The notes under the pieces: generated by a model
What the model was told of the DNA's origin: nothing
The model's database searches: none
The model's input: the letters and a program-made list of their open reading frames with translations, nothing else
Made by a program: the position numbers and the translations under genes
Origin: Oscillospiraceae bacterium
GTDB lineage: Bacteria > Bacillota > Clostridia > Oscillospirales > Oscillospiraceae
Reading direction: 5' to 3'
NCBI GenBank assembly: GCA_017436785.1
Contig: JAFSCK010000083.1
Span: forward strand, 1-42,603
DNA: 42,603 nucleotides
In this document: piece by piece, positions 23,064 to 30,781 of the stretch
Position numbering within the stretch: position 1 is the first letter of the stretch
Layout: every line of letters starts with the position of its first letter

Positions 23064-23615
23064 ATGGAGAATATGGATAAGGATATCCAGCAGATCCTGC
23101 TGACAGAGGAACAGATCCAGAGCAAAATTGCAGAGCTGGGTAAGATCCTGACCGAGGAATATGCGGATAAGAACCCGGTGATCGTGGGTGTTCTGAAGGG
23201 TGTGGTGGTGTTCTACGCCGACATGATCCGCCAGATCAAGACCCCCTGTCAGCTGGATTTTATGTGGATCTCCTCCTATGCCGGTGCCAATTCCAGCGGC
23301 AAGATGCTGGTGCGGCAGGACGTGACTGCAGACATTAAGGGCCGCCATGTTCTTATCTTGGAGGATATTTTCGATACCGGCAATTCTCTGTCCTTCACGG
23401 TGGAGCACCTGCTGAGCAAGGAGCCGGCGTCTTTAAAGATCTGCACCTTCCTCGATAAGCCCGAGCGCAGAAAACCCGGCGTAACGCTGCAGGCAGATTA
23501 TGTGGGCTATACCATTCCCAACGCCTTTGTGGTGGGCTATGGCTTGGATTACAATGAAAAATACCGGAATCTGCCCTATATTGGCATCCTGAAACCGGAA
23601 GTATATGAAAAGTAA
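23064..23615 (+). CDS. hpt: Hypoxanthine phosphoribosyltransferase
   Basis: This purine-salvage enzyme makes IMP (and GMP) from the base and PRPP. The 183-residue product contains the PRPP-binding motif LILEDIFDTGNS (E100, D101, D104) and the loop VGVLKGVVVFYADM near the N terminus, with FMWISSYAG after it; the end shows VVGYGLDYNEKYRNLPYIG. It starts three bases after tilS and lies just before ftsH. In Bacillus, Hpt and TilS are both linked to the ftsH operon. Confidence 0.96.
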   Translation: MENMDKDIQQILLTEEQIQSKIAELGKILTEEYADKNPVIVGVLKGVVVFYADMIRQIKTPCQLDFMWISSYAGANSSGKMLVRQDVTADIKGRHVLILEDIFDTGNSLSFTVEHLLSKEPASLKICTFLDKPERRKPGVTLQADYVGYTIPNAFVVGYGLDYNEKYRNLPYIGILKPEVYEK

Positions 23616-23636
23616 GAAATAGTAAGGAGACCCCAA

Positions 23637-25517
23637 TTGAGAAACCGTAGAGCTATCCCCCTAATTGTTTATCTGATCTTGCTGGTGGTGGTGTTTTCTT
23701 GGGCAGGTGATCTGTTCAATGATTCCATGAACCAGCTCCCCTATTCCACGGTGGTGGACCTGATCCGCAGCCAGCAGGTGAAAAAGCTGGAGGTGCAGGA
23801 CGGCGTTCTGACCATGGAGCTTTACATTGCCATCGACGGAGAAAACACCATCCGTTCCGCACTGGCCAATCCGGAAAGCTTTCAGGAGCAAATGGGCCAG
23901 CTGCTGCAGGAGCAGCACGAGGCCGGGATCTTGGAATACTACCACTTCTATCCTGAGGAGGAATTTTCTCCCTATGAGCTGATCCTGCCGCTGGTGCTGG
24001 CAGGTCTGGTGCTGCTGTTCGTATGGGCCATGTTCATGAGCCGGGCCAACAGCAATAATCCGCTGCAGAATTTCGGCAAGGCCCGCACCGTGCTGGGCGT
24101 GCCCGACGGCAAGAAGGTCACGTTTGCTGATGTGGCCGGTGCTGATGAAGAGAAGGAAGAACTGCAGGAAGTGGTGGATTTCCTGAGAAATCCGGAAAAA
24201 TTTACCCAGATCGGCGCCCGGATTCCCCATGGCATGCTGCTGGTGGGCCCTCCCGGTACCGGTAAGACGCTGCTTGCCCGGGCGGTTGCCGGTGAGGCAG
24301 ATGTGCAGTTCCTATCTATTTCCGGCTCTGATTTCGTGGAAATGTATGTAGGCGTTGGCGCAAGCCGTGTCCGGGACCTGTTTGAGCAGGCCAAGAAAAT
24401 TGCTCCTGCCATCATCTTCATCGATGAGATCGATGCAGTTGGCCGCAAGCGTGGCAGCGGTCTCGGCGGCGGCCATGACGAAAAGGAACAGACGCTGAAC
24501 CAGCTGCTGGTGGAGATGGACGGTTTTGCCCGGACGGAGGGTGTCATCGTTCTGGCAGCCACCAACCGGCCCGATATTCTGGACCCCGCCCTGCTGCGTC
24601 CCGGCCGCTTTGACCGTCAGATCCATGTGGGCCGCCCTGATGTGAAGGGCCGTGAGGAGATCCTGAAGGTCCATGCCAAGGATAAGCGGCTGGATGCCAC
24701 CGTAAATCTCAAGACCGTGGCCCGGGCCACCACCGGTTTTACCGGTGCAGACCTGAGCAACCTTTTGAACGAAGCGGCTATCATGGCAGCCCGGGACAGC
24801 CGTCCTGTGCTGACCATGGAGGATCTGAACGAGGCCCTGATGAAGATCACGGCAGGTCCCGCGAAAAAGTCCCGTGTTCAGATCCGCAAGGACCTGCGGG
24901 AAACCGCCATCCATGAGGCTGGCCATGCGGTGGCCATGTACCACCTGCCCACCCACGATCCGGTGCGGCATATCACCATCATCCCCCGTGGCCAGTCATT
25001 GGGTTCCACATGGTCGTTGCCCCGGGATGATTCCTTCAATATGACCCGCAATCAGATGTACGAGCAGATCGTATCCCTGCTGGGCGGCCGTGTGGCGGAG
25101 GCACTGTTCCTTGGGGATATCTCCGTGGGTGCCTCCAATGACATTGACCGCGCCACCAAGCTGGCCAAGGATATGGTGGCCCGGTACGGCATGTGCGAAA
25201 AGCTGGGCACTGTGTCCTATCTGGATGGCGGCGAGGTCTTCATTGGCCGGGATTATCAGACCACCAAGAGCTATTCCGAAAAGTATGCCGGAACCATTGA
25301 TGACGAGGTGAAGGCCCTCATCGACAAGGCCTATGAGCACTGCGTTAAGATCCTTTCTGAGAACAGGGAAAAGCTCCATGCCATCGTGGATTACCTGCTG
25401 GAAAAGGAGTCCATGACCGGGGAGCAGTTTGAGGCCATTATGGAAGGCAGAGAGGCTGGCGAAACCTCCGCAACTGCCATGTTTGACGGCTTTGAGGAAG
25501 AGAAAACCGAAGAATAA
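23637..25517 (+). CDS. ftsH: ATP-dependent zinc metalloprotease FtsH
   Basis: FtsH is a hexameric membrane AAA+ protease that degrades unfolded or regulatory membrane and cytoplasmic proteins. The 626-residue product has two membrane helices (about 7-24 and 117-137) flanking a small external domain, AAA Walker A GPPGTGKT (204-211), Walker [12 protein letters not shown], the SRH region [20 protein letters not shown], and the zinc motif HEAGH (H426, E427, H430). The start codon is TTG at 23637, with AAGGAG seven bases upstream. It is the last gene of the gdpP-to-ftsH series and ends at a clear terminator. Confidence 0.97.
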   Translation: MRNRRAIPLIVYLILLVVVFSWAGDLFNDSMNQLPYSTVVDLIRSQQVKKLEVQDGVLTMELYIAIDGENTIRSALANPESFQEQMGQLLQEQHEAGILEYYHFYPEEEFSPYELILPLVLAGLVLLFVWAMFMSRANSNNPLQNFGKARTVLGVPDGKKVTFADVAGADEEKEELQEVVDFLRNPEKFTQIGARIPHGMLLVGPPGTGKTLLARAVAGEADVQFLSISGSDFVEMYVGVGASRVRDLFEQAKKIAPAIIFIDEIDAVGRKRGSGLGGGHDEKEQTLNQLLVEMDGFARTEGVIVLAATNRPDILDPALLRPGRFDRQIHVGRPDVKGREEILKVHAKDKRLDATVNLKTVARATTGFTGADLSNLLNEAAIMAARDSRPVLTMEDLNEALMKITAGPAKKSRVQIRKDLRETAIHEAGHAVAMYHLPTHDPVRHITIIPRGQSLGSTWSLPRDDSFNMTRNQMYEQIVSLLGGRVAEALFLGDISVGASNDIDRATKLAKDMVARYGMCEKLGTVSYLDGGEVFIGRDYQTTKSYSEKYAGTIDDEVKALIDKAYEHCVKILSENREKLHAIVDYLLEKESMTGEQFEAIMEGREAGETSATAMFDGFEEEKTEE

Positions 25518-25521
25518 GCAG

Positions 25522-25554
25522 AACCTCCCAGCGATTGTGCTGGGAGGTTTTTAA
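25522..25554 (+). terminator. Intrinsic terminator after ftsH
   Basis: AACCTCCCAGC pairs with GCTGGGAGGTT around a short loop and is followed by TTTTTAAT. Confidence 0.9.
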
Positions 25555-25616
25555 TAGAATGATAAAAATTATGGTTAATAAATACTAAAAATCTTTGTCA
25601 AATCTTTTGTAAATTG

Positions 25617-25645
25617 TTGACATTAACGACACGGGGAGCTATAAT
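25617..25645 (+). promoter_or_regulatory. Consensus promoter of cstA
   Basis: Perfect TTGACA (25617-25622) and perfect TATAAT (25640-25645) are separated by exactly 17 bases. The transcript would carry a leader of roughly 88 bases before the ATG at 25740; I see no known riboswitch in it. Confidence 0.93.
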
Positions 25646-25739
25646 GAACAAGACAGCAGGCAAAGCCAACATGTTTGCTGTACATTTTACACATGTTTCT
25701 GCGCCAGCGGAAACTTCTATACTTTGAGGAGGGTGTAGT

Positions 25740-27188
25740 ATGATTAGCTTCTTTGTATGTCTGGCAATCCTGATCGGCGGATACTTTATTTACGGTAAAT
25801 ACGTATCCAATGTGTTCGGTCCCGATGATCGTGAGACTCCTGCGATCACCATGGAAGACGGCGTTGACTATATCGTCATGCCTACTTGGAGAATTTTCCT
25901 GATCCAGCTTCTGAACATTGCAGGCCTTGGCCCCATCTGGGGTGCTGTTGGCGGCGCAATGTGGGGTCCCAGCGTGTTCCTGTGGATCACCTTCGGTACC
26001 ATCTTCGTCGGTGCTGTCCATGACTTTGCATCTGGCTTCATGTCCATGCGTCACGAGGGCAAGAGCGTTCCCGAAATGACTGGCATGTACATGGGCAATA
26101 CTATGAAGCAGATCATGCGTGTCTTCACCGTCGTTCTGCTGTTCATGGTCGGTGTTGTCTTCGCAGTCGGTCCTGCCGGTCTGCTGAGCTACCTGAGCGG
26201 TCAGGCTGGCGGCGGCGGCCTGCTGACCAACAACTATTTCTGGCTGGCAATCATCTTTGTTTACTACTTCATCGCAACCTTCCTGTCCATTGATAAGATC
26301 ATTGGCAAGCTGTATCCTGTCTTCGGCATCTGCCTGATCATCATGGCTATCGGCGTCGGCGCCGGCACCATCATCAAGGGCTATGAGATCCCCGAGATCT
26401 TCCCCCTGCGCAATATGCATCCCGGCGGAAGCGGTATCTTCCCCGCAATGTTCATCTCCGTTGCCTGCGGCGCCTGCTCCGGCTTCCACTCCACTCAGTC
26501 CCCCATCATGGCCCGCTGCTGCAAGAGTGAGAAGATGTCCAAGATGGTCTTCTACGGCGCAATGGTCTGTGAAGGCATTATCGCTCTGGTTTGGGCTGCT
26601 GCCTCCTGCGCTCTGTTCAACATCGAGGGCGGCCTGATGACCGGTCTGAAGGAAGCTATGGCTATGGGCCAGTCTGCCTGTGTTTACAACATCTGTGCAA
26701 CCACCATGGGCGGCTTCGGCGCTATTCTGGCTATGCTGGGCGTTATCGCATGCCCCATCTCCTCCGGCGACACTGCATTCCGTTCCGCTCGTCTGACTGT
26801 TGCGGATGCTCTGAATCTGGACCAGAAGAGCATCAAGAACCGCATCCTGCTGACCGTTCCTCTGCTGGGTCTGGGCGTTCTGGTTTCTCAGCTGGACTAC
26901 ACCGCTATCTGGAACTACTTTGCATCCACCAACCAGATTCTGGCTGCTATCGTCCTGTGGACCGCTGCCTTCTATCTGCGTCATGAGGGCAAGAACGATC
27001 TGATCTGCTCCATCCCCGCAGCATGGATGACCGCTGTTACCCTGTCCTTCGTCTTCAGCAGCAACCTGTATCTGGGCGGCATCTCCTTCTTCCCGCCCAT
27101 CGCCAAGGTTCTGGGTGTCGGCACCGCTGTTGTTCTGTTCGTGCTGTATACTCTGAAGGCTCCCAAGGCTGCAAAGGCCGCCAAGTAA
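25740..27188 (+). CDS. cstA: CstA-family carbon starvation / peptide transporter
   Basis: CstA proteins are polytopic membrane transporters; characterised members import peptides or pyruvate. The 482-residue product has many membrane helices across its length and the family segments GPIWGAVGGAMWGP, GAVHDFASGF, SVACGACSGFHSTQSPIMARC and ISSGDTAFRSARL. Length corresponds to the shorter Firmicutes form. GGAGGGTG lies before the ATG. The consensus promoter upstream suggests strong expression. A 118-residue gene follows 34 bases after the stop. Codon choice favours TCC/CTG/GTT, as in highly expressed neighbours such as rplI, though I did not calculate this. Confidence 0.93.
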   Translation: MISFFVCLAILIGGYFIYGKYVSNVFGPDDRETPAITMEDGVDYIVMPTWRIFLIQLLNIAGLGPIWGAVGGAMWGPSVFLWITFGTIFVGAVHDFASGFMSMRHEGKSVPEMTGMYMGNTMKQIMRVFTVVLLFMVGVVFAVGPAGLLSYLSGQAGGGGLLTNNYFWLAIIFVYYFIATFLSIDKIIGKLYPVFGICLIIMAIGVGAGTIIKGYEIPEIFPLRNMHPGGSGIFPAMFISVACGACSGFHSTQSPIMARCCKSEKMSKMVFYGAMVCEGIIALVWAAASCALFNIEGGLMTGLKEAMAMGQSACVYNICATTMGGFGAILAMLGVIACPISSGDTAFRSARLTVADALNLDQKSIKNRILLTVPLLGLGVLVSQLDYTAIWNYFASTNQILAAIVLWTAAFYLRHEGKNDLICSIPAAWMTAVTLSFVFSSNLYLGGISFFPPIAKVLGVGTAVVLFVLYTLKAPKAAKAAK

Positions 27189-27222
27189 AAACGTCTGATT
27201 CAACCGAGAAAGGAATAAGCCT

Positions 27223-27579
27223 ATGTACATCCCGCCCAAATCCCTGTCCGAAAAAACGCTGCCCCCGGAGAAGCTCCGGCCTGACAGAACCTGCTGTACC
27301 GAATACGAGGATTTCGGTCTGGGAGATGAGGCGTTGTATTTAGAGAAATATGCGATTCCCCGGATGGGATATATCCCGCTGTCTGCTATTGAGCGCGTCT
27401 ACAAGCGGCTGGCTGTCAGCAAGGGTGCTTTTGAAGGGAAAATGTATGGAACGCTGTGCTATCTGGTCGTTCGCTATGACGGTCAGGAGAAGGCTTTCCG
27501 CTTTACCCACGAGGAAAATCTGGACGCTCTGTTGGCAGCATTCCGTGAAAAGACAAAGATTCCTGTAGGCAAGGCCTGA
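27223..27579 (+). CDS. Unknown protein, cotranscribed with cstA
   Basis: I do not recognise a family. The 118-residue soluble product has no signal peptide or membrane helix. It has a Pro/Lys-rich start (MYIPPKSLSEKTLPPEKL), then mixed strands and helices, including YIPLSAIERVYKRLAVSKGA and CYLVVRYDGQEKAFRF, ending in a helix (LDALLAAFREK). The strand pattern with a closing helix would suit a PH-like fold, but that is only a guess. AAAGGA precedes the ATG, and the gene lies 34 bases after cstA, so it is probably cotranscribed. A hairpin at 27606-27638 follows. Confidence 0.75.
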   Translation: MYIPPKSLSEKTLPPEKLRPDRTCCTEYEDFGLGDEALYLEKYAIPRMGYIPLSAIERVYKRLAVSKGAFEGKMYGTLCYLVVRYDGQEKAFRFTHEENLDALLAAFREKTKIPVGKA

Positions 27580-27605
27580 TCGCAGATCGGTTGTATGATT
27601 TGAGT

Positions 27606-27638
27606 AAAAAAGCGCCGCAGTCAATTGACTGCGGCGCT
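27606..27638 (-). terminator. Bidirectional-looking terminator hairpin
   Basis: AGCGCCGCAGTCAATTGACT then GCGGCGCT is a perfect palindrome. On the minus strand it is followed by TTTTTACTC, so it best fits the hemolysin III gene; it also stands between two convergent genes and may stop both transcripts. Confidence 0.8.
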
Positions 27639-27735
27639 GAATTTATGTGATGCTGTTTTTGAAGAGTTACTGAAAGATAGAGATGGAAGAAATTGTGAGC
27701 CGGGGAATAGAAGCGGTGCATTCGGAGAAAAGGGA

Positions 27736-28407
27736 TCAAATTGCATATAATAGGACGGAAAGAAATTGCAGTGCTGCGCCCAAAACCACAAAGATGTGGA
27801 AGGTGGCGTGCATCCATTTGCGTTTTTTCCCGAGGCCGTACAAAATGGCGCCGATGCTGTAGGCAATGCCGCCGGAAAGCAGCAGCAGAAAGCCCGGCAG
27901 TGTCATGACCTGCAGCAGTGGCCGCCAGAAGGGGATCACGGCCCAGCCCATGCCAATGTAGCAGATCATGGAAAAAACGCTGTAGCGGTGCAGGTCGATG
28001 GCGGTCAGTCCCGCTGCCAGCAGAGCCAGTGCCCACTCAAAGGCAAACAGCCCCCAGGCAAGCTTTGGATACAGAGGGCGGATGGCGGACAGCACCACGG
28101 CAGTGTAGGTGCCTGCGATCAGAAAATAGATGGTGCAGTGGTCCACCACCTGCATGACTTTCTTTGCCATCCCGGTGGGGAGACCATGATAAACACTGGA
28201 AATGGTGAACATGGTGATGAAGCTGGTGCCGTAAATGGCACTGCTGACGATGGCGTATGCGTCATGGTTTCTGGCCGCGCGAAGGACACAGGCTACCAGA
28301 ACCAGAATGCCCAGACCGCCGCCTACGATGTGGGTGATCATATTCATAAGCTCCTCTGCATGGCAGTAATTGGGAAGCTGGCGGTCACATAATTTGGTTC
28401 GTTTCAT
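27736..28407 (-). CDS. Hemolysin III family / TrhA membrane protein
   Basis: This family (PAQR-like, YqfA/TrhA) contains seven-helix membrane proteins linked to membrane energetics or lipid homeostasis; haemolysis was reported for only one member. The 223-residue protein has seven hydrophobic segments and the conserved polar residues of the family: NMITHIVGG, ISSVYHGLP, DHCTIYFLIAGTYT and MHATFHIFVVLG (His residues probably bind metal). AAAGGTGATT precedes the ATG. The gene converges on the cstA unit and shares the terminator between them. Confidence 0.92.
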   Translation of the reverse strand: MKRTKLCDRQLPNYCHAEELMNMITHIVGGGLGILVLVACVLRAARNHDAYAIVSSAIYGTSFITMFTISSVYHGLPTGMAKKVMQVVDHCTIYFLIAGTYTAVVLSAIRPLYPKLAWGLFAFEWALALLAAGLTAIDLHRYSVFSMICYIGMGWAVIPFWRPLLQVMTLPGFLLLLSGGIAYSIGAILYGLGKKRKWMHATFHIFVVLGAALQFLSVLLYAI

Positions 28408-28540
28408 AGGGAATCACCTTTCTGTGTGGGAGGATAGATCCAGCATAGCACATTTTTCACAAAAATCACCCTACCAGCAGCTGTTTACCTCTCTTTTGTG
28501 GAGAAAATCCAATTCTACTGCCGGTAGAGTGAGTTTGGGG

Positions 28541-28569
28541 TTGACAAATGTCCGCGAATAGAATACAAT
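28541..28569 (+). promoter_or_regulatory. Promoter of lysA leader
   Basis: TTGACA (28541-28546) and TACAAT (28564-28569) are 17 bases apart. Transcription should start near 28576, at the 5' end of the lysine riboswitch. Confidence 0.85.
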
Positions 28570-28575
28570 TCATAG

Positions 28576-28797
28576 GTACCACGGCTGAGGTCGCGGAAAT
28601 CATCAGTACCTTTGGGGTCTGGCAATTGCCCCAGTGTGGAAAGGGATTTCCGCCGAAGGATCTGCCTGATGCCACGCGGGCAAATTCTGGGGCTGCGCAG
28701 AAGATGCGCAGAACTGTCATCGGTATCGATGTTGTGCTGCCGGGATGAACGGAGAACGTTTGCCCTGTGCAGAAAGCACGGGGTATTTTATTGTACT
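28576..28797 (+). promoter_or_regulatory. Lysine riboswitch (L-box) upstream of lysA
   Basis: The leader keeps conserved L-box signals in order: TGAGGTCGCGG followed by CATCAGTA (P2/loop E region, 28586-28610), AAAGGGATTTCCGCCGAAGG (28639-28658), a GGGGCTG arm and ACTGTCATCGG (about 28711-28724), then a P1 closing strand near 28740. A terminator hairpin follows at 28763-28794. The known lysC leader of Bacillus has the same series of motifs. Lysine binding would favour termination. The gene downstream is diaminopimelate decarboxylase, the last step of lysine synthesis, which strongly supports the call. The rest of the gap 28408-28855 has no gene. Confidence 0.9.
28763..28794 (+). terminator. 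Riboswitch-controlled terminator before lysA
   Basis: CCCTGTGC and GCACGGGG pair around AGAAA, followed by TATTTTATT. It lies between the riboswitch and the ribosome site of lysA. Confidence 0.8.
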
Positions 28798-28855
28798 TTC
28801 GACAGAGCAGTCTGCCCTACTGAAGGTTATCATATATCAAGAGAGGATCCGAGAT

Positions 28856-30124
28856 ATGAAGAAGACACCCTTTATCACCTTGGAGAAGGCGAAGGAGATC
28901 CGCGACCAGATCCCCACTCCCTTCCATGTTTACGACGAAGCCGGCATTCGGGCCAATGCCCGGGCCCTGAAGGCGGCCTTTGCTTGGAACAAGGGCTTCC
29001 GGGAGTATTTTGCCGTGAAGGCTACCCCCAACCCTTATATTCTGCAGATCCTAAAGGAAGAGGGCTGCGGCTGCGACTGCGCCAGCTACACTGAGCTGCT
29101 GATGGCAGAGGCTGTGGGCAACACGGGCCATGATGTGATGTTCTCCTCCAATGTGACCCCGGAGAAGGATATGCGCAAGGCCTATGAAATGGGTGCCTAT
29201 ATCAATCTGGACGATTCCACCCATGTGGAGTTTCTGGAGCGTATCGCCGACGGAAACGTGCCCGAGACTGTATGCCTCCGATTCAATCCCGGCGGTTCTT
29301 TCTCTCTGGGCAACACCATCATGGATATGCCCCGGGATGCCAAGTACGGTATGACCGAGGATCAGATGGCCGGTGCCATCAACCGCCTCCAGAAGCTGGG
29401 CACCAAGCATTTTGGCATCCATGCTTTCCTCGCCTCCAATACAACCGCCAACGGCTACTATCCGGAGCTGGCCAGCCAGCTGTTCCGTCTGGCCGTCCGC
29501 CTGCGCAATGCTACCGGCTGCCATTTCTCCTTCATCAACCTGTCCGGTGGCGTGGGTGTGGACTACCGCCCCGAGCAGCCTGCCAGCAATATCGCCATGA
29601 TTGGTGACGGTGTTCGGCAGAAGTATGAGGAGATTCTGAAGCCTCAGGGTATGGATGACATTGCCATCTTTACCGAGCTGGGCCGGTTCATGCTGGCACC
29701 CTATGGTCATCTGGTGGCCACTGTCCTGCACCAGAAGCACATCTACCGGGAGTATGTGGGTCTGGATGCCTGCGCTGCGGACCTGATGCGTCCTGCCATG
29801 TATGGTGCCTACCATCATATTACGGTGCTGGGCAAGGAAGATGCTATTTTGGACCATGTTTATGATGTGACCGGCGGTCTGTGTGAGAACAACGACAAGT
29901 TTGCCATTGAGCGCAGCCTGCCGGAAATCGAGATCGGTGACATGGTGGCCATCCACGATACCGGTGCCCACGGCTATTCCATGGGCTATAATTACAACGG
30001 CAAGCTCCGCTCTGCGGAGGTGCTGCTGAAGGAAGACGGCTCCTTCCAGCTGATCCGCCGCGCAGAGAAGCCCAGCGATTATTTTGCTACCTTTGACTTC
30101 ACGGATTTCAAATTTGGCTGCTAA
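28856..30124 (+). CDS. lysA: Diaminopimelate decarboxylase
   Basis: This PLP enzyme decarboxylates meso-diaminopimelate to lysine. The 422-residue product is an alanine-racemase-fold group IV decarboxylase: PLP lysine K55 in EYFAVKATPNPYI, HAFLAS after it, the glycine-rich INLSGGVGVDYRPEQ, ELGRFMLAPYGHL, and C-terminal VTGGLCENNDKFA and HDTGAHGYSMGYNYNG. Several residues differ from the classic LysA, for example LDACAADLMRPAMYGA in place of the common GMSDNPRPALYGA, so it belongs to a divergent branch. Start at 28856 is supported by GAGGAT; an in-frame ATG at 28745 falls in the leader. Lysine riboswitch control fixes the pathway. Confidence 0.94.
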   Translation: MKKTPFITLEKAKEIRDQIPTPFHVYDEAGIRANARALKAAFAWNKGFREYFAVKATPNPYILQILKEEGCGCDCASYTELLMAEAVGNTGHDVMFSSNVTPEKDMRKAYEMGAYINLDDSTHVEFLERIADGNVPETVCLRFNPGGSFSLGNTIMDMPRDAKYGMTEDQMAGAINRLQKLGTKHFGIHAFLASNTTANGYYPELASQLFRLAVRLRNATGCHFSFINLSGGVGVDYRPEQPASNIAMIGDGVRQKYEEILKPQGMDDIAIFTELGRFMLAPYGHLVATVLHQKHIYREYVGLDACAADLMRPAMYGAYHHITVLGKEDAILDHVYDVTGGLCENNDKFAIERSLPEIEIGDMVAIHDTGAHGYSMGYNYNGKLRSAEVLLKEDGSFQLIRRAEKPSDYFATFDFTDFKFGC

Positions 30125-30211
30125 TCAGCAGAGTGCACAAAATACGACAAGTTTATTTGGCACGCGCATGGCAAAATAACGATAATTTTTCATACTTTTC
30201 CTTCTGGATTG

Positions 30212-30220
30212 TGATATAAT
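30212..30220 (+). promoter_or_regulatory. Extended -10 promoter of the CBS gene
   Basis: TGATATAAT (30212-30220) is an extended -10; no good -35 is seen. AAAGGAG precedes the ATG at 30272. Confidence 0.6.
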
Positions 30221-30271
30221 AGTATCAACGGAAAGGGAGCTTCCCAAAACCGGAGCCAAAAGGAGTACCCT

Positions 30272-30685
30272 ATGAACAATATCTTATTCTTTCTGACACC
30301 AAAGGCCATGTGTGCATTCTTGTACGATGACTTTACCATCCGTCAGGCGATAGAGAAAATGGAAGTGGCCGGCTATGCGGCCATTCCCATTTTGAACCGC
30401 CGGGGCGAATACCGGGGAACCCTGACAGAGGGAGACCTGCTGTGGGCTATGAAGAACATGTGCCATATGGATATGAGGCAAGCAGAGTCCCGGCGCATCA
30501 TGGAGATCCCCCGCCGCAAGGACAATGTTCCCGTGCGGATCACTGCTTCTATGCAGGACCTGATCGAGCGGGCATCTCACCAGAACTTCGTCCCCGTTGT
30601 GGATGATTACAGCGCATTCATTGGTCTGATCACCAGAAAAGCCATCATCAAATATTGTCAGGATAAGCTGTTTGCAGAAAATTGA
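30272..30685 (+). CDS. CBS-domain pair protein (CbpB/DarB-like)
   Basis: The 137-residue protein consists almost only of two CBS motifs: the first in residues about 8-75 (YAAIPILNRRGEYRGTLTEG) and the second in about 75-132 (NFVPVVDDYSAFIGLITRK). Such a stand-alone CBS pair binds adenine nucleotides. In Bacillus, the similar CbpB/DarB binds c-di-AMP and acts on Rel and pyruvate carboxylase; whether this one does is inference. It has its own extended -10 promoter and a strong terminator, and so appears to be a single-gene unit downstream of lysA. Confidence 0.85.
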   Translation: MNNILFFLTPKAMCAFLYDDFTIRQAIEKMEVAGYAAIPILNRRGEYRGTLTEGDLLWAMKNMCHMDMRQAESRRIMEIPRRKDNVPVRITASMQDLIERASHQNFVPVVDDYSAFIGLITRKAIIKYCQDKLFAEN

Positions 30686-30702
30686 CCCGCTACATATCAG
30701 AA

Positions 30703-30740
30703 CCCCCGCTTTCCCAAAAGGAAAGCGGGGGCTTGCATTT
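30703..30740 (+). terminator. Intrinsic terminator after the CBS gene
   Basis: CCCCCGCTTTCC and GGAAAGCGGGGG form a 12-pair stem around CAAAA, followed by CTTGCATTT. Confidence 0.88.
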
Positions 30741-30781
30741 ATAGGGGCGATTCATGAATCACTCCGATAAGGTATTTGGGA

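Noticed and set aside
25623-27239. 538-codon open frame on the minus strand opposite cstA
   Set aside because: The plus-strand frame gives a clear CstA with membrane helices, promoter and ribosome site; the minus-strand product is low-complexity and has no ribosome site.
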